This document shows, piece by piece, positions 47,557 through 61,310 of a stretch of DNA of 64,000 nucleotides. The stretch lies in contig JACVVK020000295.1 of NCBI GenBank assembly GCA_018292915.2, forward strand, positions 573,501 through 637,500, in the 5' to 3' direction. A program made the translations under genes and the position numbers. Each line of letters opens with the position of its first letter. Positions within the stretch are counted from its first letter, which is position 1. The notes beneath the pieces are model-generated. The model searched no databases. It had not been told where the DNA came from and saw only the letters and a program-made list of their open reading frames with translations. This DNA comes from Batillaria attramentaria (Eukaryota; Mollusca; Gastropoda; Batillariidae).

Positions 47557-49560
47557 ACAGTCGCTCTTATTCTTATAAACGATAAACGTTTTATGCCATG
47601 TAAAACTGTCGCCAGTTGTATCGATCCGGCTTCAGGAACCTCAGCGTTTTGATATAAAAAATCAACTCAGTAAACTTTTTCCCTCGCCATTCTGTCTATT
47701 CCAGTGCAAGCGCCAGGGTGTATTTGCGTTCCCCTGGTTGTTTTTTTTCCCCCTCTCTTTAAATTTGGCTGCAGTTGCTTTTTTCAGATAAGTGTCGTGA
47801 ATTTCAGAGACATAACTTTTTATTTTAAACGTTTGTAACTTCTCTCTTCTTTTCCTTTCACTTCTGTCAGTTCTGATTATCACTGATCCTCGCATCCGGT
47901 GCTTTCTCATTTTCAACGGTGTCGAGTACTTCGAAGAAGTCCCCTTGTGTTTGACTGTTCGAGGGGTGCGCGGGGGGGGGGGGGGGGGGTGTAGCGGCGG
48001 GAGTACAGTTCAGTTAAAGATTTCATGGAAACTACCTTTGCTTTACCACCCCTACCCCCCCCCCCCTTCCCTCCTTCTCCCACCGTCAGATTGTCTAGTC
48101 CGCCGCTCCACCTCTTCACTTTTGAAGTCACCTTACCCTCTCTGCCGCCTCTTTAGAGTAACCTCAGGTGTAACTCACAGTCTCCTCTTGGCACTCTCGT
48201 GTCTGCAAGCTTCCCACTTGGCATGCAGTACGCAGTTAGTTCTGACCCTGTCTATCAATACAGGCCTCCAGTTCCACAAATTGTTGGCTTCTTTTAAAGA
48301 ATTGGACCCCCGACATTTCTTGGCACCAGACAGTAGAGAGAAGAACCCAGTGAGAGAAGCAAGGCTAAGGGTATGAACTGTCTATACAGAAGACATTATA
48401 GACTACCTATAGCTGCTGGAAAAAGAAGAAGAAGAAGAAGGAAGTGTTGGCTCATGGCCTGAACCTTCTATTCGATTATCGGCAGTCGTTGCGGCCGCAC
48501 TGACCTGATTTGATCACTTTCCTATTGACGTTTGTGACGTGCGCGACTAGTAGAAGGGACAGGGTCTGACCTGATTTTTTTTTTTTTTTTAATCGAAATC
48601 GATGGCCTTTACAAATTGGCTTTTGCCGCGGAAATTTCGGTTGATGTGCAGTGGTTTATTCGTAGACAATCCAGCGTATGTTTCATTGTCTGTGCTTATA
48701 AGGCCACTTCTTTTTCTGACGTTTTGCAATTTTTGTTTTGGTTCTAGACTTCTGTCTTCCATTGCTTTTTCAATATTGCTAATACACATCTCAGTATTCC
48801 GTAAAGTTGGTTTGCCATTGTGATAGAGCAGGAACTTGCGTGGGCATCTGTTATCGCAGTTTTGTCCCTTGCAGTATCTGCTACATGATCCTTGAAGGAG
48901 CATTAGCAGGCTCACGATGTAAATCTCCAGTGATTTTCCTAACTGCGCTGCCGTTCAAATAGCGTGCAACGGCACGTTCGCAGCGGAAAGCCGTCAACCC
49001 TGTCTGAGTTATCAACGTCTTCTTCTCGGCTTGCGAAAGTCACGCCAATCGATATGGCGTTGCAAAGACTGCACATTTCACCCTGCATTGGCTGTTTTGA
49101 CACCAGCCAGTTCAGTCCGCTGAGAACTGGTGGGCTTCTAAAGGAGTGTCTCGTCAGAAAACCATCAGTGATGATGGTATCGACTAAACGATATCCCTGT
49201 CTTGCAAATGCTGTTACGCATACGCCAGTGGGTTTCAGAGTTCTTGAATTCTTTCATATTCGAAGGTGAGCAAGGTCTGATTTTACGGGAATCAGAGAGC
49301 TGCATGAAAACCAGCGCCCACGTACACTTGAACGCGGTATCTTTCAGCATAGTGGAGCTGAGTCGCGTTATCCGACATGATAAAGACACATCGAAGGCGT
49401 AGAAGACCCTGCAAGAGACAAATAATCAAATACACAAAAAAACCAACAGCAAAACCAGCTTAATGGTCCGCCGTACATGCAGAGCTTTAGCGTACTAAGC
49501 TGCAGTTCTAGACAAAATAAATGAAATCTGAAACAGGTTTCTCACGATGCTTGGGACGCA

Positions 49561-50081
<521 letters not shown>

Positions 50082-51317
50082 CTTCCCTGTTCCTGCTCTC
50101 ACCCTCCCCCTCCTCCGCACCCCCCCCCCCCTTCAAACCGTTTGTAGGTCTTAACATCCAAAAGGGTAGGAGGGCGGGGAGGGAGTAGTATGACCCTATC
50201 AGTTTCGGGGACTTCCAATAGGCGTTCACAAATGACCTAGGAGTGAAGAATGGCAACCTTTGTACGTGTAGTCGTACTTGTACTGGTATACGTTGGTCTT
50301 GGTTCGTCTTGGGTCTTTTAGGCCAGGGCTGGATGGTGGTGTTGAAGGAGAGCTACCTACGTGTGGAACAGGGCCTAAGTCCATGTCGAGATCCATGTCG
50401 CTTAGGTCCTTTTCCCAGATAACGGTAGAGAGGACGGGGCGGTCATTTTGCCGAGGCTAAAGCGTGGTTGGGTGGACCTTTGAGGTCAAAAGTCTGCTGT
50501 TCACCAATAGCTCTTGATTTATTTATTCATATAATTATTCAGTTGAAAGAGTCTGTGCAAATCTTGACCCCCGAGGATTCATACCTATAGCCCTGATGGA
50601 GAGATTGGCCTGAGCTTTCTCTTCCCTCTGTGGGGTTTGAGTTATACTAATATATTAGTATTATGTATAATGTATTAGTGAAACCCATTCAGCATGCACA
50701 GACATATGTAAACATTTCGGCGTGCTGCACATGTCTTTATTAGCGAAATTTCCCCGTGTGGGACATTACAGTGATTCTTTTTCTTACGGGAGAAAGTACG
50801 TGTGTAGTTCATGTATATTTCAGTACTACCCAACCCCCACACTTCACTGTACCTACCAACAATGTCCCCATTTAGAAGGACAGGTTGCACATGGTATTTG
50901 TGCGCGGTCGTGAAAACTTTGGTTCGCCCACACAGGTGATTAGTCCGCGGTGTAGGGTGTAAGAATTCCGGAAACTCCAAGGTGGAGTCGCGTATCACAA
51001 GGGCGTGAGGGGGAAAGTGATCTAGCTGTTGTAGTGGCACTACGCCTCCTGCATAATCTGGGCGCAGATGGTTCTGTGGTAACTCATTGGCTCGACTGCG
51101 TTGCGGTCCAAACAGGAAACTGGTGGACTTTGACGGTGAAGAAATATTGGACATTTTTGAAGAATTGTTTTTTTTTTGTTTTTTTTTTGCGCTCACTAGT
51201 TACTTTGTAAGAGAAATGTCCTCTTAAAGACAATAGACATGTATTGTAAGCAGTGTAGTTTTGAACGAGATGTTTCCATCAGAACTCAACAAACGTGTGA
51301 AATTTACAACCCACACC

Positions 51318-51321
<4 letters not shown>

Positions 51322-51398
<77 letters not shown>
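51322..51398. repeat. (CA)n microsatellite
   Basis: About 38 units, read through by long spurious frames on both strands. Confidence 0.95.
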
Positions 51399-51400
<2 letters not shown>

Positions 51401-53723
51401 CTTAGATTCATGTGTTTGGCACTGTCAGTCAGCTTCTGTGGAAAAGACGCGTTTGTAATCGAGGCTTTTCGTAAGGACGTGATCAACGATACTTTCCGCT
51501 TACCGAAGAGGCTCAGGCAAAGAATTCCACAGAATGGGGGTGGCATTTTTCACAGATCTAGCACCAGAGCGCTCCTTGGTGGCATTGTCACCGTAGCTGG
51601 GAGTCAGTGGCAATACGCGACGGAGAAGAGAAGCGAAGAGCAGAACGAAGGAGTTTCAGCGCGAAAGGAAACCCCGTTTAGCACTCTCGCCTCATCACTG
51701 GCTCAGCATGACGTGTCCTTGCAAGTGTTAAGCCCGATGACAAGGGGCTACAGGGACCTGAATGGACGCGCGACAAGCACTCAATGGAATGAGGTCGATG
51801 CTGGCATTGTAATCCCCAGTCAGGTTGTTTGGGGGGCTTTTGTCCTGCCAGAAGAAAGGAGAAAAATCGTTTGATTGTGGCTACATGCCGGCACACTCGC
51901 TGGGTCCTGCAATTTCAGTTCTAAGGCTAATGCACGGTGGGCTAATTTATGTTTCGGGGTGGATGTATCACGTCTTGTTGTCTGTGGGTGGGTGTATTGA
52001 AAAAGGATTGAGTTTGTAAAGGGGTGGGGGCGGGGGTAGGAGGAAAGAAGGAGAATGGGTAAATGTGTGTGTGTGGAGGGGGGCGGGGGGGGGGGCAGTT
52101 ATGCCTCATTGGTAATCAGATCCATTACCAGGTTGTAGTGCTTTGTATTCTTGAAGCTGAAATGGTTATCACATTTTTGTTGTTGTTGTTGGTTTTTACT
52201 AATAAAACTTAAAAGAAATAAATATGTACATATACTACATTTTCGACAGATTATACAATAGTTCGATCTGATACACGTAGAGAATGTAAGCGTCAGAACT
52301 ACGCTTCACCTTCGGGTCTGACTGCTACAACACTTCAGTAGAACGCATCACAGTGTTTTGCGTCTCTTTCAAACGATCATACCCACGTTCGGACACTGTC
52401 GAGGCAAACACCCAGCCACAAATGACACACAGGGGACCCCCCTTTGTTTCGAGTCTGTCAATGCCGTAGCTCGCCTTCGCTTATTTGACGGCAACATTTT
52501 TCAAGACTCTTGAGTACAGAACTTTTCTCCATTTGCCAGCGGTCGTTTGTTTATGAACAAACTTCAAAGCTTGTACAAGCAGTGAAAGGGGAACTCTTCG
52601 CAAACACCGTGGCTGACCAGAATTGAGGGTAAGCGGTTCGTCAGAACAAGCAACGAAGTGGACTGAAGCGAGCTCTTGCACGGCGTTCCGTTGTTGCTGG
52701 TTGAAATTCCGTTTAGACACGTACTCGGACTCTAGTATCGGATCGTTTTTTGTGTGTTGTTACTTACATTTGATTGACAAACCCGTTTTGTGTGCATGTT
52801 TTGGCCAACCGAATTAGAGTAAACGTGCAGTCTTGTCAGGCGAACATCTGATCTCATTACGACGGCGGGAAATTCGCAACATCAGCAACAACAGAAAATA
52901 ACCAACCTAACAAACAAACAAACGGTATACCCTACCATCTTTATCAAATACGCTGGGGGGAGGGTGGTGGTGGTTTCATTTTGTACTCCCGTGACACATC
53001 TTTTATATGAGGAAAAACAGACAGATTTTTGTTTAAAATGATTACCCGTACGTTTTCGAATACACAAATCGGAAAAAGGTAATAATAATAATAATAATAA
53101 AAAGAAGGTTTGCGAATACAGAAAACGGAAAAAAAGATTTTTAAACAATGATACGTTTAAAAAACAAAAACAAACTAGACCCCCCCCCCCCCTCCTTTGT
53201 GTTTTTTGCTGCGGTCTACACTGGTGCCAGAGAAAAAAAAATTACAGAAAACGCTAAGACCCAATCACGTTTGGATTCTTTTCAGCGTCTGTCAAATTCG
53301 GAAATTCGCTTTTATCACGTGAGAGCTTTCGGCCTGTGGAAGGTGATGTCCTTCGCCACTACAACAGCTAGCAAGCCACGCAGCCGCGGGATTAGGGTTT
53401 TATGAGGGGAGGAAAAACAAAACACGAGAGATTGAAAAGGGATTGCGTGGCATTACAGCCAATCCAGCGAAAATCCTCTTTCCTTCTCAGACACGCATCA
53501 CTCACAAGCCAGGTGAGAATGTAAGACTAAGAACCTCAGTCGGCTTTTGACAGACTGAATCACATGCTTCGGCTCAGTTACGCACTTTCTGAGAGGAGAG
53601 GTGGCGCCCCAGCGACTTCCGACAGCGATGCTGACATTCAAGGTGCAAAAAAAACATGTCGGTCTTTGTGCCCAGTGGGAGGGAAAGGTGTCCTCTGGCC
53701 AGGCTTTGAAAGCGACACCGACA

Positions 53724-53725
<2 letters not shown>

Positions 53726-53777
<52 letters not shown>

Positions 53778-53784
53778 GTGTGTG
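53726..53784. repeat. (TG)n microsatellite
   Basis: About 28 TG units with one CG step; a shorter TG run and a poly-G run follow at 53850-53884, next to a SINE copy. Confidence 0.95.
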
Positions 53785-53885
53785 CAGATAAGGGGGAGAG
53801 GGAAGGGACAAAAACCTGTTGTTATGACTGACATACAATCCCGGACAAAGTGTGTGTGTGTGTGTATGTGGGGGGGGGGGGGGGT

Positions 53886-53994
53886 CAGGAGTTTAACGTC
53901 CTTTTCCACCACGTAATGGTGATATCCAAGACAGGGCAACGAGAAAAAGGCCAGCACAAATATTTGGCTCCAGCCGGGATCCGGACAAAATGGC
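53886..53994 (-). repeat. SINE family A, 5'-truncated
   Basis: Minus-strand copy with GAGTTTAACGTCCTTTTCCA, GGTGATATCCAAGACAGGG and CCAGCACAAATATTTGGCTC. It ends inside the B-box region, so most of the tRNA head is missing. Confidence 0.8.
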
Positions 53995-54219
53995 GAGAGA
54001 AAGACATTATTAAGTTCGGCTCAGAAACGGGACGGGACAGAGAGTGAGCGGTAGCGGCGCGCGTCAGCTTATCATTACAACTGTTAGCACTCACACAACA
54101 ATGTTATCATAAGGCCAGGGCCGACCATTGTGATCCCCTGGCCGCCAATTGATTGAAATGCCGAGGCACGGTCCTTGGCTTGTGTGTGTGACACCGGTCT
54201 CCAGTATTGACCGCGCGCC

Positions 54220-54780
54220 CAAAGCGCATGGCTCGACACTTTAAAACAGCCACACTACTACCAGCCCAGAAAGGGAGGAGGAGGGTCCGAAACTGAGAGT
54301 GCGGCTTTCTATTTATAGATTTCTTAAAGTTGTTTTTTTTTTTTTTTTTTTTTTGGGGGGGGGGGGGGTCCGTAAAACTAGTTTTAAATGCAGACCGCAG
54401 CGAAAATCACGTGACTTGACACTTTGAAAGAGCCAGTACCACCAGCCCAGAAAGGGAGGAGGAGGGTTGGAAACTGAGAGTGCGGCTTTCTATACATAGA
54501 TTTCTAAAAGGCATTTCATCCATGATCTTTGCCCTTGAAACTAGTTTTAAGTGCAGACCGCATCGAAAATCACGTGGCTCGACACTTTAAACAGCCACAA
54601 CTGCCAACCCAGGTTGAAAGGAGAACAGTCCGAAACTGAGGGTGTGGTTTTTCTGTACCGTTTTGTGAAAGACATTTCATCCAAGGTTTTTGTCCTTGGC
54701 ACCAGTGTAGACCGCAGCGAAAAACACAAGGCTTGACACTTCGCACAGCCACAACCACCAACCCAGGAGAAAAGGACGGA
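54220..54780. repeat. Four-copy tandem repeat, unit about 160 bp
   Basis: The anchor (C/T)GACACTT-x-AGCC recurs at 54234, 54417, 54580 and 54735. Each copy shares AGACCGCA, AAAATCACGTG or a variant, CCAGCCCAGAAAGGGAGGAG or a variant, and GAAACTGAG(A/G)GTG. The first interval is longer because a poly-T/poly-G run is inserted at about 54332-54368. Confidence 0.82.
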
Positions 54781-56171
54781 AGGCCTATACAGTTACGTCT
54801 AAGATTTCTAGGCTCTCAAACAGCCGACGGCCAGCAGACGCCAGTGTTTTGCATTTAGAACACTACTAACCGTAAGATACACTGTTTCGAGCGTACAGAC
54901 GCACTCACGAGTACAAACGTTCAAAGTCAAAGGATGTCTTCTTTGACGGTTTGTAACCCTGAACGGACTTCCTTTAATAATAGTGGATATAAATAACCGT
55001 ACTGTGTTTGTAAATTGCAGATTATCGTTACACGTTCTGCATGCGTTTGGTTTTATGATATTTTTGTCCCAGGGTCGGGTGGTAGTATTTCCTATGACAA
55101 GCACCGAGCACTTCACAACCGGTGTGGGCAATGAATGAAGTGTTGGAGTGGCTGCAGTGAGGATTGTTACTCATGGGAAAGCTTTTGAGCACGCAGCCTT
55201 GACGCGATTTCCGCGGTTTTATTGTCACCAGGAAGTTGATCGTTTTGTCGACAGCCCCGCTTGAAGATTGCATATTTCAGCTGCTGTGTCACCGCTTGCG
55301 CTGTTTTCTGTACTTGCCTGATCTGGTTGAAGTTATCAGTGACATAATGACATCATCCCTAAGGGTTGTTCGGGCAGAACCAGTGTCAGGATGACGTAAG
55401 ACGTTGCAATGAGGTCCAGCAGGTTAAAAACACACACTGACCCAGTCCTGTGTCATGTCAGCGGGAAAACAAAGAACGTAGAGCTATATATATATATATA
55501 ATGCTGAATACCAGTCAACATGAATACAGGTGTGTCCCTTAAGCCCCCCCCCCCTCACCCCTACCCCCCACCCCCAAGAAAAAAAATAATATATATTAAA
55601 AATATATATGAAATTACAGTACGATCAAAACAACAATAACAAAATAGATAATAGAAGCTGATAGAAGATTTTAAATTGGTCATCAGAGGACAGTGACATC
55701 GTTGTGATGCCTTATCAAGTTGCCGCGTAGATCTATAAGATCGACCAGGAAGGAAGCAAGGAAATGGCGGCAAGACCCCTATCCTATCCCTTTCACGATC
55801 GGAGATAGGCTTTTTCGAATGACAGCGAATCTTTTGGCTCAGTTATCCTAGCCGCTGGTGGCTTTTGCAAGAAATGGGCTGGGCCGGGCCGGGTAGAGCC
55901 GAGCGAGCGAGACGCACGTGCTAATAAGGGCACCAAAGATGGAGGGAAGGTCGCATGTCTGAGGGTCGGCTAATGGCGTACGACCTGACACGAGCGGTTG
56001 GGGGGAAAATCGGCGCAAATGGTTCATTAGCGAAAATCGATATAACTTGATGTTGGGGTTGGCGGTGCAAAGGTTTTTGCGTTTGATGGTTGTGTGGCAA
56101 GCTGACTTGACTTTTCCCTTGAGCTTGTTGGTAGAGAAAGCGAGATAGTTGTAGTGATGATGATGTACTGG

Positions 56172-56175
<4 letters not shown>

Positions 56176-56222
<47 letters not shown>

Positions 56223-56291
56223 TGTTGTTGTTGTTGTTGTTGTTGTTGGTGGTGGTGTTGTTGTTGTTGGTGGTGGTGGTGGTGGTGGTGG
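56176..56291. repeat. (GT)n followed by (TTG)n(GTG)n
   Basis: A dinucleotide run changes into trinucleotide runs. This produces the spurious Val/Cys/Trp-rich frames seen here. Confidence 0.92.
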
Positions 56292-57439
56292 TCAGCCGTT
56301 GCTGATAAGTATAATGGAACAGTGCCAGCCGTCGTGATGTTACTTGTACCTCTTAGCGCACGTAAGAAAGGTCAGATTAGCTGCTGCCTATTCTTACCAG
56401 AATTTCTTTGCAAAATTACTGGCGGAAACAAAAATAAACGGCCAGGACACAGCCATGAAGTAAGAATAAAGTCGTCATTTAATCGGATGCTAGCCCTTTT
56501 TTTCTTATTTTCTTTTTCCTTTTTGTGGTCGGCAAATTTGTGGAAAGAAAAACAATTGTTTACAAAACAGCCAGCTAGAAAGAATAAAATCGTCATTTAA
56601 TCGGATGCTGCTTTAATGCCATCCTGCACTTTCGTCAGAACTTAATTACTTTCTTTTTTTCTGAATTGGTCTACATCTTTTTTTTTTTCTTTCCAGTATC
56701 CCCACCCCTTCCCCGGCCACTCTGATTTGGCAACTCTCTCTCTCTCTCTTCTTCTTCTTCTTCTTCTTTTTCACTGTCCCTCTCTTTGGGACTTACAGCT
56801 GCCTTCTCTTTCTTCCCCTTTTTCCTTCCTTCAACCACGATTTAGGAGGCCGGTCATGTTTGTTCTTGCATTCGGCCGAGACATCAGACATGCAAAGAAC
56901 ACTCGAAACAGACGGGGGAACAAGCCCGAGTCGTACAAATTACCGCCTACTTAGCCGATCCCGACTTTTCCTTGTAAATGGCCCGGAGGCCGCAGCAATG
57001 GATACCTTTGGGCTTCTCTCCGTTTCGCTTCTCAGTGACAAGCACACCACCAACCAGTGCATCCTGCTCACCATGATGGGCCAGGCTTTCAAGGTCTGCC
57101 TGCGGTCTTCACTGAGTAGGTCGTGCTTTTGATACATGCTTGCCGTGCAGTGGCACAAAACACAGAAACGTCCACGGCGTCATTTGATGGGGAAACGAGT
57201 GATTTCAAGACGAAAGTCACCGGTCGCGTCTTTGTTTTCCACAGAATGAATGACGTCATGGCTTTGCTGTGTTTTGCCACTGCACCGGAGGCAGCATGGT
57301 CAGTAGCCTGGGTTGGTTAGTTGGCGTTTAACGTCGCCTACGCAGGACTGTAGTAGACTGGCAGGTTATAGGGGGTGGGGAGAGCTACTCTAACTGAACT
57401 GTCCAGATTGACACTTTTCAGTCCAGAAAAAACTGACAG

Positions 57440-57690
57440 GTCGACTGCATTTCTGCTTTGGAAATGTTCAGCCCACCAAATTTGAAAAATAAATGCAATT
57501 CTAAATTCCGAAATTTAAATAGCTGAGCTGACCCTTCGCACCATGTGATTGTAATGTGTTTATGTCCGGTGTGTGAGAGAATGTGTGTGATTCACGTGAG
57601 CGTGCGTGTTGGGTTCAGTTCGCGGCGCTTTGAGCCGATTCATGAAATTGGGTAAAGCGCCTATACAATACTTATTATTATTTCATTGGT
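57440..57690 (+). repeat. SINE second family, 3' part
   Basis: Shares its 3' half with 18119-18510 and ends GGTAAAGCGCCTATACAATA then (TTA)n, a microsatellite-like tail. The head is not clearly present; GTTGGCGTTTAACGTCGCC at about 57321 may belong to a related element. Confidence 0.62.
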
Positions 57691-58095
57691 TTGTCCTTGA
57701 CTATGATGGCCAACTGACCAATGATCCAGAGAAAACGTTTAACGTTAGGAGCATAGTTGCCGGCTCCCACCAGACGTCCAGACCACGAGAAGGCAAAGGG
57801 GCTATGGGATTTTCTGCATCAGTATGCCATTCAGTGCTTAAGACGGTGTGAGAACCGTAGTTGGTAGAAATGTAGCTCCCCTTTTGTTTGTTTGTTTCGC
57901 ATTTAAGTGTAAAATTGGTATTCCGTTTGAAGTTTGCCTGGCCAAGACCAGCATTGATATCATTATTATTGAAATCACACCTCTGATAACTTACCTTACG
58001 AAAACGAACATCTTCGATCCATTTCACCTGGGCAAGTACTTTGAAATGTTCAATATCCCAAAAAAAGGGGGGGGGGGAGAGGACAGTACCGTCGC

Positions 58096-58106
58096 ACGCG
58101 CGCGCG

Positions 58107-58181
<75 letters not shown>
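58096..58181. repeat. (CG)n(CA)n microsatellite
   Basis: About 10 alternating CG steps, potentially Z-forming, run into about 33 CA units; a poly-G run precedes at 58068-58078. Confidence 0.93.
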
Positions 58182-58183
<2 letters not shown>

Positions 58184-61100
58184 CAAACCGTATTCTCCGC
58201 AACATCCGCTGCGTTCAGTCAGTGTGCACGGAATATTTCTGGCCACTACCCAGCCGTTGGCGCCATAAGAGTGGTCGGGTGCGTGTTACACACCTTTTCG
58301 TCTCAGGGCCGTGGTCCACAGGGATTGATGGAGCAGACCACCAGTGACATTAAAGGATCAGGAAACGCTGGAGCCAGGCCTGTTTTTACCTTATTTGGAT
58401 ACGGGAGAGAGAGAGGTTATTTTGGCACGCGCCCGTGTATACATCATTTCCAGCACTGCCGGCGGTGGCCGTGACACGCGTCAACCTTCAGGATCACTTG
58501 ATTTATCGTCAGTGTATGTCATGAGGGATAAAAAAAAAGAAGAAGAAAGAAACTAGTATCGGTGTGTCATTGAAGATTAAATGTAGTCTGTGCTGATTTG
58601 GAAAGCAAAACGTTACACACTTTACCACATTATTGAGTTTTCGGAGGTAAGATTGCTGCGACTAGGGCATTGTAGAATGCAGACAATGACGTTTTCGTCC
58701 TGTCCGTGTGTTCGGGATAAATTCTACAAAAAGAGAATGCAGCGTGTTTCTAGGGGGGGGGGGGGGGGGGGCGAATTGATGTGCTTTACTTGGTGTAGAA
58801 ACTTGGAAATGAATCTCTAAAAAAATCGACAGTTCTCTGCTGCCAGAAGGTACTATCAACACAGAAAGCAGAGAGGTAGAGCAGGGAACCTTCGAAATAT
58901 CTGACGAGTCTCGTGACCTGTGAATAATAGTAAGCAATTCAGGAATGGAAGTAAACCTTTTTCCGTAAGACGGTCTACGGCGCTAGAAGTCAATGACCAT
59001 GTTAGTGGATATCCGTAGAACTAGAAAAACCATTGACCACGTGACTGGACAGCACCGACTGACCAGCGTCTTGGTGCATGGATAATACACTAACATTGTG
59101 TGGTCATCAGGTCATCACTTCTCTTCACCTCATTGATTATTTCTCCGTAGAGACAGAGACCGAGCCAACTCACAGCGACATCTGCTGGGGGGGGGGGGGG
59201 GGGGGGGGCGCAGACTTGACGCCCACGACTCGTTTAATTTTGGCTTGTTTGGACAGGGCTCGCTCTGGAATAATGGAGCCATTCCACTTTTGGGCCGCTT
59301 CGTGTGCTCGCCGAGAGCTGACCGTGGTCAGTCTCCTCCACCCGCCTCCGGTATTTTATGCATACAAAAGATAGAGAGACCGATAAACTCCGAATCTCGA
59401 GATTTCTCGGGCAGCGATAACTTGAAACGAGACTAGGCAAACACGGGGAAGCTCGCCAATCAGGTGAAGATTGTCATGTGGTAGTAGCCCGTGAATAACT
59501 CTTCCCTGTTGATGCTTGATGTGTAGGGTTGCCAGTCGATCCATTTTCCATGACACGGATGGTCAAGACTCAAACGTACTCGATTGCCAATTTGCGTTAT
59601 ACCTGATCCCCTGTGCGTCGCAAAACGGATTTTAAACTCGTTATACTTATTTAGGTGATTAGTCGCGTATTTGGCTCAGCCGGACTGTCTGCACGTGACT
59701 TGTCGCAGGATTTTTTTTTTTTTTTTTACCCAGCACAGGTCTGAATATCACTTCAGTAACGGTTTTATGTACTCACAAAAATGTCACAGTATATCCGTAT
59801 AAGTGCAAGATTCAAAATCCGAAATACTTTATTGTCATCGGCGGAGGCAGTTCATTTGCGGCTTCGACAAAGAACATCACACGGACAATAAAAACAGTTA
59901 CTGATCAATAAAGCATGGCTTAAGAATTAACACGCGCAGAATTACTCATATAAATTTTGCATTAAGCCGAAAGCTGAAACAGGTTCAGACAGCACGTGTT
60001 TACTAATTGAAGTCGTGTTACTGTTTGAACTGTACAGAGAAGCTTTGAAAGGTCCATAAAACTGCAGCAGTTCATCTGAAGGGCAGCTCTTGAACCTACA
60101 TCATCAATAGGAAAAGGGTAGTGGCCTGCAACAACAGCGGCTGAAGGTAGGGAGCGAGAAACCCCAGTACACATTTACCATGTCAGATTGTTGCTGTTGG
60201 CAGTGAACACCTTTTGCACAAGGTGAACACTATTTCCTGTCCAAACAAGAAAGCATTAATCGGCTTCGTTTTTTAGCCCGCTAGCTTTTATTCTGGTGAA
60301 ATGGAGAGGAAAGGTGAAAACAGATACGAGAAAGAGAAAAGGTTAGATTAGGCTTGTTTTACACTTGGTTTGAAAAGCAACATGTATGTCGACAAACCAA
60401 AAATCGGCTGAACACTTAGGACAAAAATGCGGTTGTGGTTACGGAAGCGGTGACAAACATAAAGTCCAGTTTTCTGTTTCCCTGTAACATTTTCGGGCGC
60501 GTATCCGTTCACGGTCCGAACGCTTCACATAAACATCGAAGTCGTGGACATGGACACACTGACTGATATCAAAGTTCAAAACTCTTGGACCGTCTATCCT
60601 TAGAACAAACAAAGAAACACAAATTTTCAGACTCATGTTCGCTGCACAGCACTTCGTCAGAGCATCATTCATCTATATCATGCGAGCTGGAAAGACTAAC
60701 GCCACAATCGTGCACAGAAGCGGCAATAGCCTGGCAGGCAGAATGGCCCGGTTTGGGCTTCACGGCAAGAGCCAGTGCTCTCGTATGTCCTTGACTATAC
60801 GGACAATGCAGACGCGTGGAAGAGGCTGCTTGATAGTGGTCAGTGTCGGTAGCCCTCTCCACTGGACAATGCTTGGCCCCCAGGAGACCGATCCATTATG
60901 GGAGATTGCGGAGTGATCCTTCGACCAACGCTTGTGACGCAGGGCCGAGGAGACGGGGGAGACGGGTCCAGTTGCTTCTGATGATCACCACTTAGTGAAA
61001 TTAGGTTGCCTCTATTGACGGGGGACCTACTTTTGCTTACAGTTCTCTCTTTAGCCTCGGCCCGAGAGTCAGTAGCGGTTCGATAGTACTACTCGATTAC

Positions 61101-61199
61101 GTTGGATGAGCTATCTGGGGTCACTATTAGGCCGAGAAAGTGGATTTAGTACATGAGTAGTAACCAGGCCAGCTTCGTGGAATAGCATACCCTCATTTA

Positions 61200-61310
61200 G
61201 AAACGTTAACATCCTGTTCCACCACTGACATAAGGATGATCAGTATCAACACCGGAGACAACCGGGAACTGAAACGGCCAGCACAATTTTGGGCTCCCGG
61301 TCGGGCATGT
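61200..61310 (-). repeat. SINE family A, old diverged copy
   Basis: Recognisable from GTTAACATCCTGTTCCACCA, GGATGATCAGTATCAACACC and GGCCAGCACAATTTTGGGCT on the minus strand, with many substitutions relative to the other copies. Confidence 0.55.

Noticed and set aside
51239..51874. 211-codon open frame on the plus strand
   Set aside because: About a quarter is translated (CA)n and the rest shows no recognisable domain or splice logic; a LINE-like fragment on the opposite strand is more suggestive.
56154..56600. 148-codon frame rich in Cys, Val and Trp
   Set aside because: Produced by (GT)n, (TTG)n and (GTG)n repeats, then low-complexity sequence.
57701..58474. 181- and 208-codon frames on opposite strands
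   Set aside because: Both run through the (CG)n(CA)n block; codon content outside the repeat is not protein-like.
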